Origin: a virus
IMG/VR virus record: IMGVR_UViG_3300004448_000479
Span: 1-24,123 of that record
Strand: one strand, 5' to 3'
DNA: 24,123 nucleotides
A model generated the notes under the pieces. It worked only from the letters and a program-made list of their open reading frames with translations. It did no database searches and was not told the origin of the DNA. Each line of letters begins with the position of its first letter. Positions within the stretch are counted from its first letter, which is position 1. Positions 1-4,829 of the stretch are shown in pieces. The position numbers and the translations under genes are program-made.

Positions 1-43
1 ACCTCACCTTACAGGTAGTCAGTTTTTCCTGTGGAATTGGCTC
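1..43 (+). other. Left edge, probable tail of an upstream gene or its 3' region
   Basis: A TAG stop lies at 16-18 in frame 1 and a short T-run follows at 22-27. This could be the last codons and terminator of a gene outside the window, but the stretch is too short to show coding. Confidence 0.2.
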
Positions 44-216
44 ACTGTACTGCCTGGGGAGCACCAGCAGGTGCGAAAGCTGTCAGCTTTTCTTTTCTCA
101 CAGAGCTGCCTGGGGCGTGAGCAATAGAATATCGTGCGACTCTGCCAGATCTGCCTGAGAGGCGTGGGCCTCACCTCCCACTGCACAGGCAGTACTGGAC
201 TGCAAGGGTTTATAAG
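44..216 (+). promoter_or_regulatory. Archaeal promoter with three direct and one inverted copy of CCAGTACTGCCTG
   Basis: Element copies lie at 44-56, 100-112 and 145-157 (direct) and 186-198 (inverted, CAGGCAGTACTGG). The TATA box TTTATAAG is at 209-216, preceded by GCAAGGG as a possible BRE. Transcription would start near 239, leaving a leader with Shine-Dalgarno sites before the gene at 283. The spacing between copies and to the TATA box nearly matches the second module at 782-950. The copies are candidate binding sites for a virus or host regulator; that role is inferred. Confidence 0.75.
76..97 (+). terminator. Hairpin plus T-tract terminator
   Basis: AAAGCTG and CAGCTTT form a perfect inverted repeat at 76-90, followed by a T-rich run to 97. 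The same CAGCTTTT signature recurs after other genes in this array. It probably ends the transcript that enters from the left edge. Archaeal RNA polymerase terminates at T-tracts, so the T-run may matter more than the hairpin. Confidence 0.5.
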
Positions 217-282
217 GGGGTAAGGGTAGGGAGTATTGAAGCGGGGACACACCGTGGAGGAAGCAAAATGGAGGTGAAAATA

Positions 283-642
283 ATGTCAGCAACAACAGCA
301 AAATTCAGCGATGAGGAACACAAGCAAATTCGAGATACCGTCAACAAGCAGCGACGCCTGGTGGAGTTATACCAGATGCGCCACTTTACAGGTCAAGAGG
401 TCAGCGAAACAGTTCTTCAGGGTCTTATTGCATCCAGCCAAGGTATGGTTGCAGTAATCCAAGCAGATGCCGCAGAACACCAGAAAGCAACGAACAAGTC
501 AGCAATGACTCTTAACGGAGCAACTATGGTTATCAAGCAGCTTTACAGCGATGCAGTTGCAGCACGGGAAGCCCGTGAAGCAGCAGCAACGCCAGCAAAG
601 CCAGCATCCAAGAAGCCAGCTAAAGCAGCAGCCAAGAAGTGA
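283..642 (+). CDS. Small helical protein with a Lys/Ala/Pro-rich, histone H1-like tail
   Basis: The product is 119 residues. I place the start at ATG 283 because a near-perfect GGAGGTGA ribosome site (270-277) sits 5 nt upstream. An upstream in-frame ATG at 268 with its own GGAGG (256-260) would add five residues. The body looks all-helical and charged. The last 30 or so residues are rich in Ala, Lys and Pro (AKPASKKPAKAAAKK), like the tails of histone H1 and bacterial H1-like proteins, so binding to DNA or RNA is plausible. I recognise no domain in the N-terminal part. It is the only gene in its unit, with a promoter at 209-216 and structured noncoding DNA downstream. The coding call is firm; the nucleic-acid binding role is an inference from the tail alone. 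Confidence 0.8.
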   Translation: MSATTAKFSDEEHKQIRDTVNKQRRLVELYQMRHFTGQEVSETVLQGLIASSQGMVAVIQADAAEHQKATNKSAMTLNGATMVIKQLYSDAVAAREAREAAATPAKPASKKPAKAAAKK

Positions 643-781
643 TTCTTGAGCAACGCAGTTTTACAGCTTGACAACCCCAGCAATTGCTGGGCCACTCGGT
701 CTTCTGACCGTTCAGCCACGCTCACGCATCAGGTGGACCCCACCCGCCTGGTGTCTGAGCAACCTTTCTTATTTTTCTCTC
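643..781. other. Noncoding stretch with consecutive inverted repeats
   Basis: No convincing gene lies between 643 and 972. This first part holds a perfect 16-nt palindrome CCCAGCAATTGCTGGG (676-691), then CGGTC-TTCT-GACCG (697-710), then a more complex GC-rich inverted repeat at about 728-760. A T-rich tract follows at about 766-780. It could be a structured 3' untranslated region with terminator, or a small noncoding RNA. No tRNA features such as a T-arm were seen. Confidence 0.4.
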
Positions 782-950
782 CCAGTACTGCCTGGGGAGG
801 GAACCAGCAGCACTTTTTTCTCCCAGCTTTTTATTACAGTACTGCCTGAGAAGGGAGCGAGGGGGAGTGGGGCTTCTCCCAGATCTGCCTGAGGAAGCCG
901 GAGCTAACGCCCCTGGGCGGAGGCAGTACAGGACTGCAAGCCTTTATAAG
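782..950 (+). promoter_or_regulatory. Second promoter module with three direct and one inverted element copy
   Basis: Direct copies of the 13-nt element lie at 782-794, 836-848 and 879-891 and an inverted copy (GAGGCAGTACAGG) at 920-932. TTTATAAG is at 943-950. The inverted copy to TATA distance equals that of the first module, and the direct-copy spacings differ by only about 2 nt. An ATG lies at 973, about 26 nt from the centre of the TATA box, so the mRNA is probably leaderless. A T-rich run with CAGCTTTTT (824-832) is embedded between the first two copies. Confidence 0.75.
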
Positions 951-972
951 GGACAAGGGGTTAGGAGTATTG

Positions 973-1137
973 ATGACCGAAACGCCGATGGTTCTTTGCC
1001 GAGGATGCCAGGAAGTGACCCCACAAATACCAGCAGAAGATTCCCCAGGATGGGAGCACACACACCAATGTCCAGCTTGCAGCACACTACACTATGGAGA
1101 TTCCGTAGTGTATATCAGCGTTGCAGCGACACAATAG
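973..1137 (+). CDS. 54-residue zinc-ribbon protein
   Basis: ATG 973 sits about 26 nt downstream of the TATA box centre at 943-950, the distance expected for a leaderless archaeal mRNA. The product is 54 residues. It contains CRGC near residues 9-12 and CPAC near 33-36, two CxxC knuckles about 20 residues apart, the pattern of a treble-clef or ribbon zinc site. A likely spacer includes HTHQ just before the second knuckle. The stop TAG at 1135-1137 begins the TAGGAGGA ribosome site of the next gene, so the two are co-transcribed. Its partner is unknown; small zinc ribbons in viruses often bind nucleic acid or host proteins, but nothing here shows which. Confidence 0.75.
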   Translation: MTETPMVLCRGCQEVTPQIPAEDSPGWEHTHQCPACSTLHYGDSVVYISVAATQ

Positions 1138-1151
1138 GAGGAAAAACAGAA

Positions 1152-1394
1152 ATGGAACAAATAACAGTGAAGCCAAAACTAACAGCCGCCCAGCGACACG
1201 CCAAGTTGCAGCGATTTCATCGCAGCCATACTTGGGTTGGAGTTTACCCAGCAGCGAAGTGGGTCTTGACCGCAGCTTTAACAGAAGACCAGATTGAACA
1301 GGTCATCCAAGAAGCAGAATGGCGAGATCAGATGTGCAACCCCGCACCAGCACTAACAGCAGACGAAAAAGCAGAATTGGAGGCTATGGAGTAA
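1152..1394 (+). CDS. Small helical hypothetical protein
   Basis: The product is 80 residues. ATG 1152 is preceded by AGGAGG at 1136-1141, which overlaps the stop codon of the zinc-ribbon gene; this decides the start, although the frame is open further upstream. The protein has a basic N-terminal half (KLTAAQRHAKLQRFHRSH) followed by a WVGVYPAAKWVL segment and an acidic helical C-terminus ending ADEKAELEAME. I recognise no family. It shares a promoter with the zinc-ribbon gene and is followed by a hairpin and long T-tract. Confidence 0.7.
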   Translation: MEQITVKPKLTAAQRHAKLQRFHRSHTWVGVYPAAKWVLTAALTEDQIEQVIQEAEWRDQMCNPAPALTADEKAELEAME

Positions 1395-1419
1395 AGGCAG
1401 CAATAGGGAAGGTGGACGA

Positions 1420-1459
1420 CCAGCATGGCTGGCGTTCAGCTTTTTTTGTTTTTGTTTTC
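1420..1459 (+). terminator. Hairpin plus long T-tract terminator
   Basis: CCAGC-ATG-GCTGG (1420-1432) is followed by CAGC and a T-rich run of roughly 19 nt interrupted by two G residues. This ends the 973-1394 unit. Confidence 0.65.
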
Positions 1460-1461
1460 TC

Positions 1462-1566
1462 CGAGTACTGCCTGAGGAGTGCTGTGTTATCCCTATGGCC
1501 TCTCCCAGTACTGCCTGCGGAGGCGCCCATTTCTACAAGCTGATTTGCCTGGCAAGGGTTTATAAG
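1462..1566 (+). promoter_or_regulatory. Third promoter module, two direct element copies and TATA box
   Basis: Element copies are at 1462-1474 (CGAGTACTGCCTG) and 1505-1517 (CCAGTACTGCCTG), 43 nt apart as in the second module. TTTATAAG is at 1559-1566 with GGCAAGGG just upstream. The inverted copy seen in modules one and two is absent, though a partial TTTGCCTGG remains at about 1544-1552. Confidence 0.7.
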
Positions 1567-1587
1567 GGTCGGGGGGTATGGTACATC

Positions 1588-1917
1588 ATGGGGAACCATA
1601 ATCTGCAACGCCGCACGCACGAAATTATATCAGCACTTCCTGATGAAGACCTAACCGCCTGGATTACTCGGGGGGGAATGTTACCCTCCTATTACTGGAC
1701 CTTATTGGACAATCTGCTATCCTCCAACGAAGTGCCCACCTGCGTTTACTCCACACCGGTCAAAATCCTCGAACCGCTTGTCTTGCAGGCAATCTCCGAT
1801 TGCGCCGTCGCCTGTTCACCTGAAGGGGCTGCCGACTTCCACGATGCCCTGTACTTCCTCGGATTGAAGGAACGCCTGAACTTCGACGACGGTGCCTCCG
1901 TTAACTGGGGTCTCTGA
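1588..1917 (+). CDS. Hypothetical protein, leaderless
   Basis: The product is 109 residues. ATG 1588 lies about 26 nt from the centre of the TATA box at 1559-1566 and no ribosome site precedes it, consistent with leaderless translation. The frame extends upstream to 1495, but that part runs over the promoter and is rejected. The protein begins MGNHNLQRRTHEIISALPDE and is mostly helical, with scattered cysteines not arranged as a clear zinc site. I recognise no family. Its stop (1915-1917) is separated by a single base from the next start at 1919, so translation is probably coupled. Confidence 0.75.
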   Translation: MGNHNLQRRTHEIISALPDEDLTAWITRGGMLPSYYWTLLDNLLSSNEVPTCVYSTPVKILEPLVLQAISDCAVACSPEGAADFHDALYFLGLKERLNFDDGASVNWGL

Positions 1918-1918
1918 T

Positions 1919-2101
1919 ATGGCTGAATTTACTGTAAAGCGATTCCTTTCCTCCGATTGGTTTCAAATCTGGATTGACGGAAAAGAAGTAATTACTGAAG
2001 TCGGTGATACCTTCTGCATTCACGAAGTTCTGGATTGGGTCAACAACTGGAATGCTGGCCAACAACAAACACCTGAAGAAAGGGATTGCTGTGACCGCTG
2101 A
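1919..2101 (+). CDS. Small hypothetical protein
   Basis: The product is 60 residues, starting at ATG 1919, one base after the preceding stop. It has a compact alpha/beta look (FTVKRFLSSDWFQIWIDGKE, then VLDWVNNWNAG) and ends with ERDCCDR. I recognise no family. The last 11 nt overlap the start of the next tiny gene in another frame. It is the middle gene of a three-gene unit from the promoter at 1559-1566. Confidence 0.65.
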   Translation: MAEFTVKRFLSSDWFQIWIDGKEVITEVGDTFCIHEVLDWVNNWNAGQQQTPEERDCCDR

Positions 2102-2204
2102 AGTTCGATGCGCCTGCTTGAACTGCGACATAGCATTTGCTGTTGACACTGTAATCCTCCACAAGGATTACTGCAATTGTGGTTTCTGTTCCGACTGCGA
2201 ATGA
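2091..2204 (+). CDS. 37-residue metallothionein-like or zinc-finger protein
   Basis: The start is probably GTG 2091, inside the end of the previous gene, and the stop is TGA at 2202-2204. The 37 residues hold seven cysteines: CACLNC near residues 7-12 and CNCGFCSDC near 28-36, with a hydrophobic spacer. This CxCxxC ... CxCxxCxxC arrangement resembles the treble-clef part of small prokaryotic metallothioneins and some zinc fingers. Metal binding is strongly suggested by the cysteine pattern; whether it buffers zinc or binds a macromolecule is not visible. The start codon is uncertain because GTG overlaps the preceding gene and the ribosome site (AAAGG) is weak. Confidence 0.6.
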   Translation: MTAEVRCACLNCDIAFAVDTVILHKDYCNCGFCSDCE

Positions 2205-2254
2205 GATTTTGCAGGAACGATGCCGTGCCTTTTCTGTAATGCCAGCTTTTTCTG

Positions 2255-2290
2255 CTTCCTACAGGAAGTTCTGCTTCCAGCTTTTCATCT
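2255..2290 (+). terminator. Inverted repeat with CAGCTTTT terminator
   Basis: CTTCCT-AC-AGGAAG (2255-2268), or alternatively GGAAG-TTCTG-CTTCC (2264-2278), is followed by CAGCTTTTC. A further CCAGCTTTTTC lies just before at about 2242-2252. This probably ends the 1588-2204 unit. Confidence 0.5.
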
Positions 2291-2298
2291 TGTTATTG

Positions 2299-2389
2299 CC
2301 AGACCTGCCTGCGAGGCATACCTGTGTGCTTAACCCTCGTTGTATTGCCAGACCTGCCTGCGGAGATTCCCCTGGCAAACCTTTATAAG
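2299..2389 (+). promoter_or_regulatory. Fourth promoter module, two direct element copies and TATA box
   Basis: Two identical copies CCAGACCTGCCTG are at 2299-2311 and 2348-2360, each preceded by TATTG. TTTATAAG is at 2382-2389. ATG 2411 lies about 26 nt from the TATA centre. The element-to-TATA distance is shorter than in the other modules and no inverted copy is seen. Confidence 0.7.
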
Positions 2390-2410
2390 GGTCGATGGGT
2401 TACGAGTAGT

Positions 2411-2707
2411 ATGGACGGAAACCCCGACACCACCTGCCCGACTGCGATTGCCCAAGAAGAGGGGTGGAAGTATTATCCGCTAAATCTGAACAAGGAGTAC
2501 CCACTGCTACACTACCTTGCGCAGACCACCAGACTTGCTATAACCCGCTATGAAGAGGAACGCCTGCGTCATCTCCTTGACCAATTGACCGCACAAGCAG
2601 AAGTCCTCTTCCCCAAGCGTGACGACCTACAGGTAATCCTGCTTAACGGTGTTGCAGACTTCATCAAAGACAGCCTTTCTGGAAAAGTTATTTACTCCAA
2701 GAAGTGA
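2411..2707 (+). CDS. Hypothetical protein, leaderless
   Basis: The product is 98 residues, started at ATG 2411 because of its distance from the TATA box at 2382-2389; the upstream in-frame extension to 2324 runs through the promoter. The first 25 residues are polar (MDGNPDTTCPTAIAQEEGWK), followed by a helical, partly amphipathic body (RYEEERLRHLLDQLTAQAEV) and a basic C-terminus (KVIYSKK). I recognise no family. It is the last plus-strand gene of the accessory array and faces the minus-strand genes across a T-rich stretch. Confidence 0.7.
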   Translation: MDGNPDTTCPTAIAQEEGWKYYPLNLNKEYPLLHYLAQTTRLAITRYEEERLRHLLDQLTAQAEVLFPKRDDLQVILLNGVADFIKDSLSGKVIYSKK

Positions 2708-2934
2708 TACCAGCAGCAGGTACATCTGCAACTTTTTACTTAGGTTTGCAGTAGCGGCAGCAGCAGGAAGGTCTGTGTTTTTTTGTTTGCAGGAAGGCAG
2801 CTGCTGCTGCAGGAACATCTGGTTGAGTTTTTTACCTTCCAGTTCTGCCTGCAATTTCTACAGGCCCTTCAGGACATTTTTTGTTTTTTTTGCAGACATG
2901 CAGATCTGCAGGAGGCTGGCCACATAAGACAAAT
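2708..2934. other. Convergent intergenic stretch with T-tracts and CTGC-rich inverted repeats
   Basis: No gene is seen. GCAGCAGCAGG (about 2756-2766) and CTGCTGCTGCAGG (about 2802-2814) form a long imperfect inverted repeat around a T-run. There is one more copy of the 13-nt element (CCAGTTCTGCCTG, 2839-2851) with no TATA box after it. Several T-runs (about 2779-2785, 2828-2833, 2877-2891) would serve as plus-strand terminators. Confidence 0.45.
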
Positions 2935-2974
2935 AAAAAAAGGCACCCCCCGCCGCCGAAGCGGTGGGGGGTGC
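2935..2974 (-). terminator. Long GC hairpin with UUCG loop and T-run, end of minus-strand array
   Basis: On the minus strand a stem of 14 paired positions with one mismatch (2943-2956 with 2961-2974) closes a TTCG loop by a C-G pair and is followed by seven T residues (2941-2935). This has the form of an intrinsic terminator. The 38 nt at 2942-2979 are repeated exactly at 3294-3331, where the T-run is missing. Confidence 0.75.
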
Positions 2975-3015
2975 GGCTATCCTTCGCTTGGGAAGGTGGT
3001 TGTGGTTATTCACCA

Positions 3016-3234
3016 TCATAGTGTGTAGAAGTGTGCGAATTGCACGCCTTCAACCCACGACGCCACGACAATAATCCTAATATCCGCATTGCGGTATTGT
3101 GGGTAGAAGTGTACCGCACATTCGTATAGGCACGAAAACGCGTATGTGAATGCCGGAACGATTGGTTCCGGTGCATCTACCATACGGTATCGTCTTGGGC
3201 GTAGGCTTTCGTTGTTGCTTGTTGTTATATCCAT
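3016..3234 (-). CDS. Small hypothetical protein
   Basis: The product is 72 residues if started at ATG 3234; another in-frame ATG at 3243 would add three. I prefer 3234 because the preceding GATGATTAGA matches GGTGATTAG before the neighbouring gene at 3799, and both proteins then begin with Met-Asp. The protein has a basic start (NNESLRPRRYRMVDAPEP) and a beta-like body (AFTYAFSCLYECAVHFYPQY, then IRIIVVASW). I recognise no family. It is the last gene of the minus-strand array, just upstream of the terminator at 2935-2974. Confidence 0.6.
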   Translation of the reverse strand: MDITTSNNESLRPRRYRMVDAPEPIVPAFTYAFSCLYECAVHFYPQYRNADIRIIVVASWVEGVQFAHFYTL

Positions 3235-3263
3235 TCTAATCATCGACCCTATGGGCCATTAAT

Positions 3264-3286
3264 GTTAGCGACCCACATGATGGGTC
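3264..3286 (-). promoter_or_regulatory. Inverted repeat next to GCTAAC, upstream of a small gene
   Basis: GACCCA-catga-TGGGTC (3270-3286) abuts GCTAAC on the minus strand (3269-3264), about 30 nt before the start codon at 3234. A near copy stands before the gene at 3799. The role is unknown: promoter, operator or 5' RNA structure. Confidence 0.4.
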
Positions 3287-3293
3287 TAATGGT

Positions 3294-3371
3294 GGCACCC
3301 CCCGCCGCCGAAGCGGTGGGGGGTGCGGCTACCCACCCCGTAGGGTGGTGGCCCCTTTCGGGGGGTGTTGG
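3294..3371 (-). repeat. GC hairpin block after the 3383 stop, contains a 38-nt exact repeat
   Basis: Reading the minus strand from the stop, there is a C4/G4 hairpin (about 3352-3363), then CCACCC-CGTA-GGGTGG (3333-3348), then the long UUCG hairpin (3295-3326). The segment 3294-3331 is identical to 2942-2979. Such a block follows each minus-strand gene of this region. Confidence 0.65.
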
Positions 3372-3382
3372 TGGTTGCTACA

Positions 3383-3799
3383 TCATTCGCATGATGTGTG
3401 GTCAACATCACCGTAGGTCATGTGGTCGAATGCCTTCAAGTCGCCTTGAAGGTATGCTTGCTTGCTTCGTCCGTATTGCAAGAACCATTCTTCCCTTGTC
3501 ATGACCCCATGTACGCATGTTCCGTGCATGCAATTGCCCAACATGTCCCAAATGTGTATTGGGGTGTATAGGCCGCAACCTTCGCATCCAATTACGGATG
3601 GGTCTTGGTCACGGTCATGGTCGGGGCATACTTGGTAGTCGCCTACCCGTTCGCACCCGCATACATGGTATGTGGTCCGTTGTGTGTCTTGCTTCAATTC
3701 ACCTTGCGAATCATAGCAAGCACAATCATAATGCGGTTGGTCGTTAACCGGACAACCGCATTCATATGTGGTCCGTTGTGTGTCTTGTTTCTTATCCAT
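3383..3799 (-). CDS. Cysteine-rich protein with an internal repeat, probable zinc-binding
   Basis: The product is 138 residues, started at ATG 3799 with GGTGAT a few bases upstream. It begins MDKKQDTQRTTYECGC, and KQDTQRTTYHVCGC recurs near residues 36-49, so the first 50 residues are a tandem duplication. Cysteine pairs include CGC, CAC, CGC followed by CPDHDRD, and GCEGCG near residues 71-76. These look like two or three small zinc knuckles. The C-terminal third lacks clear motifs apart from REEWFLQYGRSKQAYLQGD, which looks helical. I recognise no named family. It sits between hairpin blocks on both sides and has the inverted repeat and CTAAC element upstream. Confidence 0.7.
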   Translation of the reverse strand: MDKKQDTQRTTYECGCPVNDQPHYDCACYDSQGELKQDTQRTTYHVCGCERVGDYQVCPDHDRDQDPSVIGCEGCGLYTPIHIWDMLGNCMHGTCVHGVMTREEWFLQYGRSKQAYLQGDLKAFDHMTYGDVDHTSCE

Positions 3800-3828
3800 C
3801 TAATCACCGGCACTTGTGTACCATTAGT

Positions 3829-3850
3829 GTTAGTTGCCCACATGATGGGC
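3829..3850 (-). promoter_or_regulatory. Inverted repeat near ACTAAC, upstream of the Cys-rich gene
   Basis: GCCCA-catga-TGGGC (3836-3850) lies directly before ACTAAC on the minus strand (about 3834-3829). The loop sequence and layout match those at 3264-3286, followed in both cases by a TAATGG about 3 nt on. Confidence 0.4.
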
Positions 3851-3860
3851 GGTGGGGTTG

Positions 3861-3907
3861 GCGGGGGCCGAAGCCCCCGCCTTCCGGCTATCCGCCCCGT
3901 GGGGCGG
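3861..3907 (-). repeat. Two GC hairpins after the 3930 stop
   Basis: CCGCCCC-GT-GGGGCGG (3892-3907) and GCGGGGGC-CGAA-GCCCCCGC (3861-3880; C(UUCG)G on the minus strand) are joined by GGATAGCCGG. The joint sequence GGATAGCCG also sits between the hairpins at 2974-2982. Confidence 0.65.
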
Positions 3908-3929
3908 TGGTGGTGTGGTGTGGTTATCC

Positions 3930-4268
3930 TTAGGATGAATTGTTGGTGTTCGTTGGGTCGGCTATGACTTGTGAAATCAAGTCTTGATTCCTTACCAATT
4001 GTTGTACCAACACTTCCAATTCATTGTGGTTGTTCACATCAAATTCTTGGTGTCGGAACAATTGTTCCAACAACCGTGCATTGTCCTTGATGTTGTTCGT
4101 GTTGCACCGAACCTTGAAGGCCGCATCTTGTTCCATGTCCATGTAGTGGCTTTGCCACCACGATAACTTGCGGTGCAAGATTGCGACTTCACTTGCGAAG
4201 TTCTTCATCACAATGGTCACGGCGGTCATTCCTAAGGCAAACGCTATTATTCCTAATATCCATATCAT
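3930..4268 (-). CDS. Small membrane-anchored coiled-coil protein
   Basis: The product is 112 residues from ATG 4268. The open frame continues upstream to 4454, but that part is a translation of the GC hairpin block and is rejected. Residues 1-20 (MIWILGIIAFALGMTAVTIV) form a clear transmembrane helix or signal anchor, followed by a long polar helix with heptad-like hydrophobics and a C-terminal NELEVLVQQLVRNQDLISQV segment. The form resembles small virus-encoded membrane proteins with a coiled coil outside or inside the membrane, but no family is recognised. A GCACCC-AAT-GGGTGC inverted repeat and GCTAAC lie directly upstream. Confidence 0.65.
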   Translation of the reverse strand: MIWILGIIAFALGMTAVTIVMKNFASEVAILHRKLSWWQSHYMDMEQDAAFKVRCNTNNIKDNARLLEQLFRHQEFDVNNHNELEVLVQQLVRNQDLISQVIADPTNTNNSS

Positions 4269-4269
4269 G

Positions 4270-4298
4270 GTTAGCCGATGACGGCACCCAATGGGTGC
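4270..4298 (-). promoter_or_regulatory. Inverted repeat and GCTAAC before the membrane-protein gene
   Basis: GCACCCAATGGGTGC on the plus strand (4284-4298) is an inverted repeat, with GCTAAC on the minus strand at 4275-4270 just before ATG 4268. The layout follows the elements at 3264-3286 and 3829-3850, though the spacing differs. Confidence 0.35.
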
Positions 4299-4476
4299 GG
4301 CCAAATGGCCCTTGACGGGATGGTGGCCCATAGGCCACCCGTCCCCCGTCACCGTTGAAAGATGCGGTGATAGGTTGGGGTGGCCACCGACCCCCGCCGA
4401 AGCGGGGGAAGGGGCGGCTTGTTGCCCACCTTGCGGTGGGGTGGTGTGCTTCAAGTGATGGGCGGTGGTTGCCCTA
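4299..4476 (-). repeat. GC hairpin block between two minus-strand genes
   Basis: This 178-nt stretch after the 4477 stop contains CCCACC-TTGC-GGTGGG (4425-4440) and CCCCCGC-CGAA-GCGGGGG (4391-4408; C(UUCG)G on the minus strand), plus further inverted repeats at about 4300-4350. As after the other genes, CAACCACC follows the stop within a few bases. Confidence 0.6.
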
Positions 4477-4824
4477 TCAAGCGTCGTTCTTGAAGGTGCT
4501 TAGGATTGCAACTTGCCCCTTGAATCGCCCGATAATGGTTGAACCATTGTTAGGCAAAGGGTCAAGGTCGTTGTCCTTAAGCATAGCATAGGCGTTGTAA
4601 GCATGGGCCAAAGCGTCTTGGGCTTCCCCGACGGCCACGGCGGCTTGCACAAGTGCTTGCCCTTCGTCGCCTTCGTAGGTGTGTCCCCACATCATCTTCG
4701 CTTGAACAATGTCTTCAAGGCATCGTGCGCCCTTGTTCAAGTTGTTTGCCATGCCACTTCCGCACATTCCCCGCTTGCCCGTTTGGGTTTTTGGGGAAGT
4801 TTTTGCTTGTCCGTTGTTGGTCAT
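4477..4824 (-). CDS. Hypothetical protein
   Basis: The product is 115 residues, started at ATG 4824 because AGGAAGTGA lies just upstream. The N-terminus is polar and basic (NNGQAKTSPKTQTGKRGMCG), followed by a helical core (ALVQAAVAVGEAQDALAHAY) and a beta-like end (GSTIIGRFKGQVAILSTF). I recognise no family. Its ribosome site is formed by the last codons of the gene at 4830-5012, which suggests the two are translated in series. Confidence 0.65.
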   Translation of the reverse strand: MTNNGQAKTSPKTQTGKRGMCGSGMANNLNKGARCLEDIVQAKMMWGHTYEGDEGQALVQAAVAVGEAQDALAHAYNAYAMLKDNDLDPLPNNGSTIIGRFKGQVAILSTFKNDA

Positions 4825-4829
4825 TTGTT

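Noticed and set aside
646-892. Two open frames across the plus-strand intergenic region
   Set aside because: They run through inverted repeats, a T-tract and copies of the regulatory element, have no ribosome site, and encode unlikely proteins.
44-950. CRISPR-like array from regularly spaced 13-nt copies
   Set aside because: Copies are short, imperfect, in both directions, unevenly spaced and tied to TATA boxes; no 20-40 nt repeat with uniform spacers exists.
643-972. tRNA gene in the structured intergenic stretch
   Set aside because: No T-arm consensus, no acceptor pairing over about 72 nt and no cloverleaf could be drawn.
3517-3967. Plus-strand frames of 76 and 120 residues
   Set aside because: They are opposite-strand shadows of the Cys-rich gene and hairpins; the minus-strand frame has consistent ribosome site and cysteine motifs.
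4269-4454. N-terminal 62-residue extension of the membrane-protein gene
   Set aside because: It translates a GC hairpin block and gives a Pro/Gly/His-rich sequence; a membrane helix begins right at ATG 4268.
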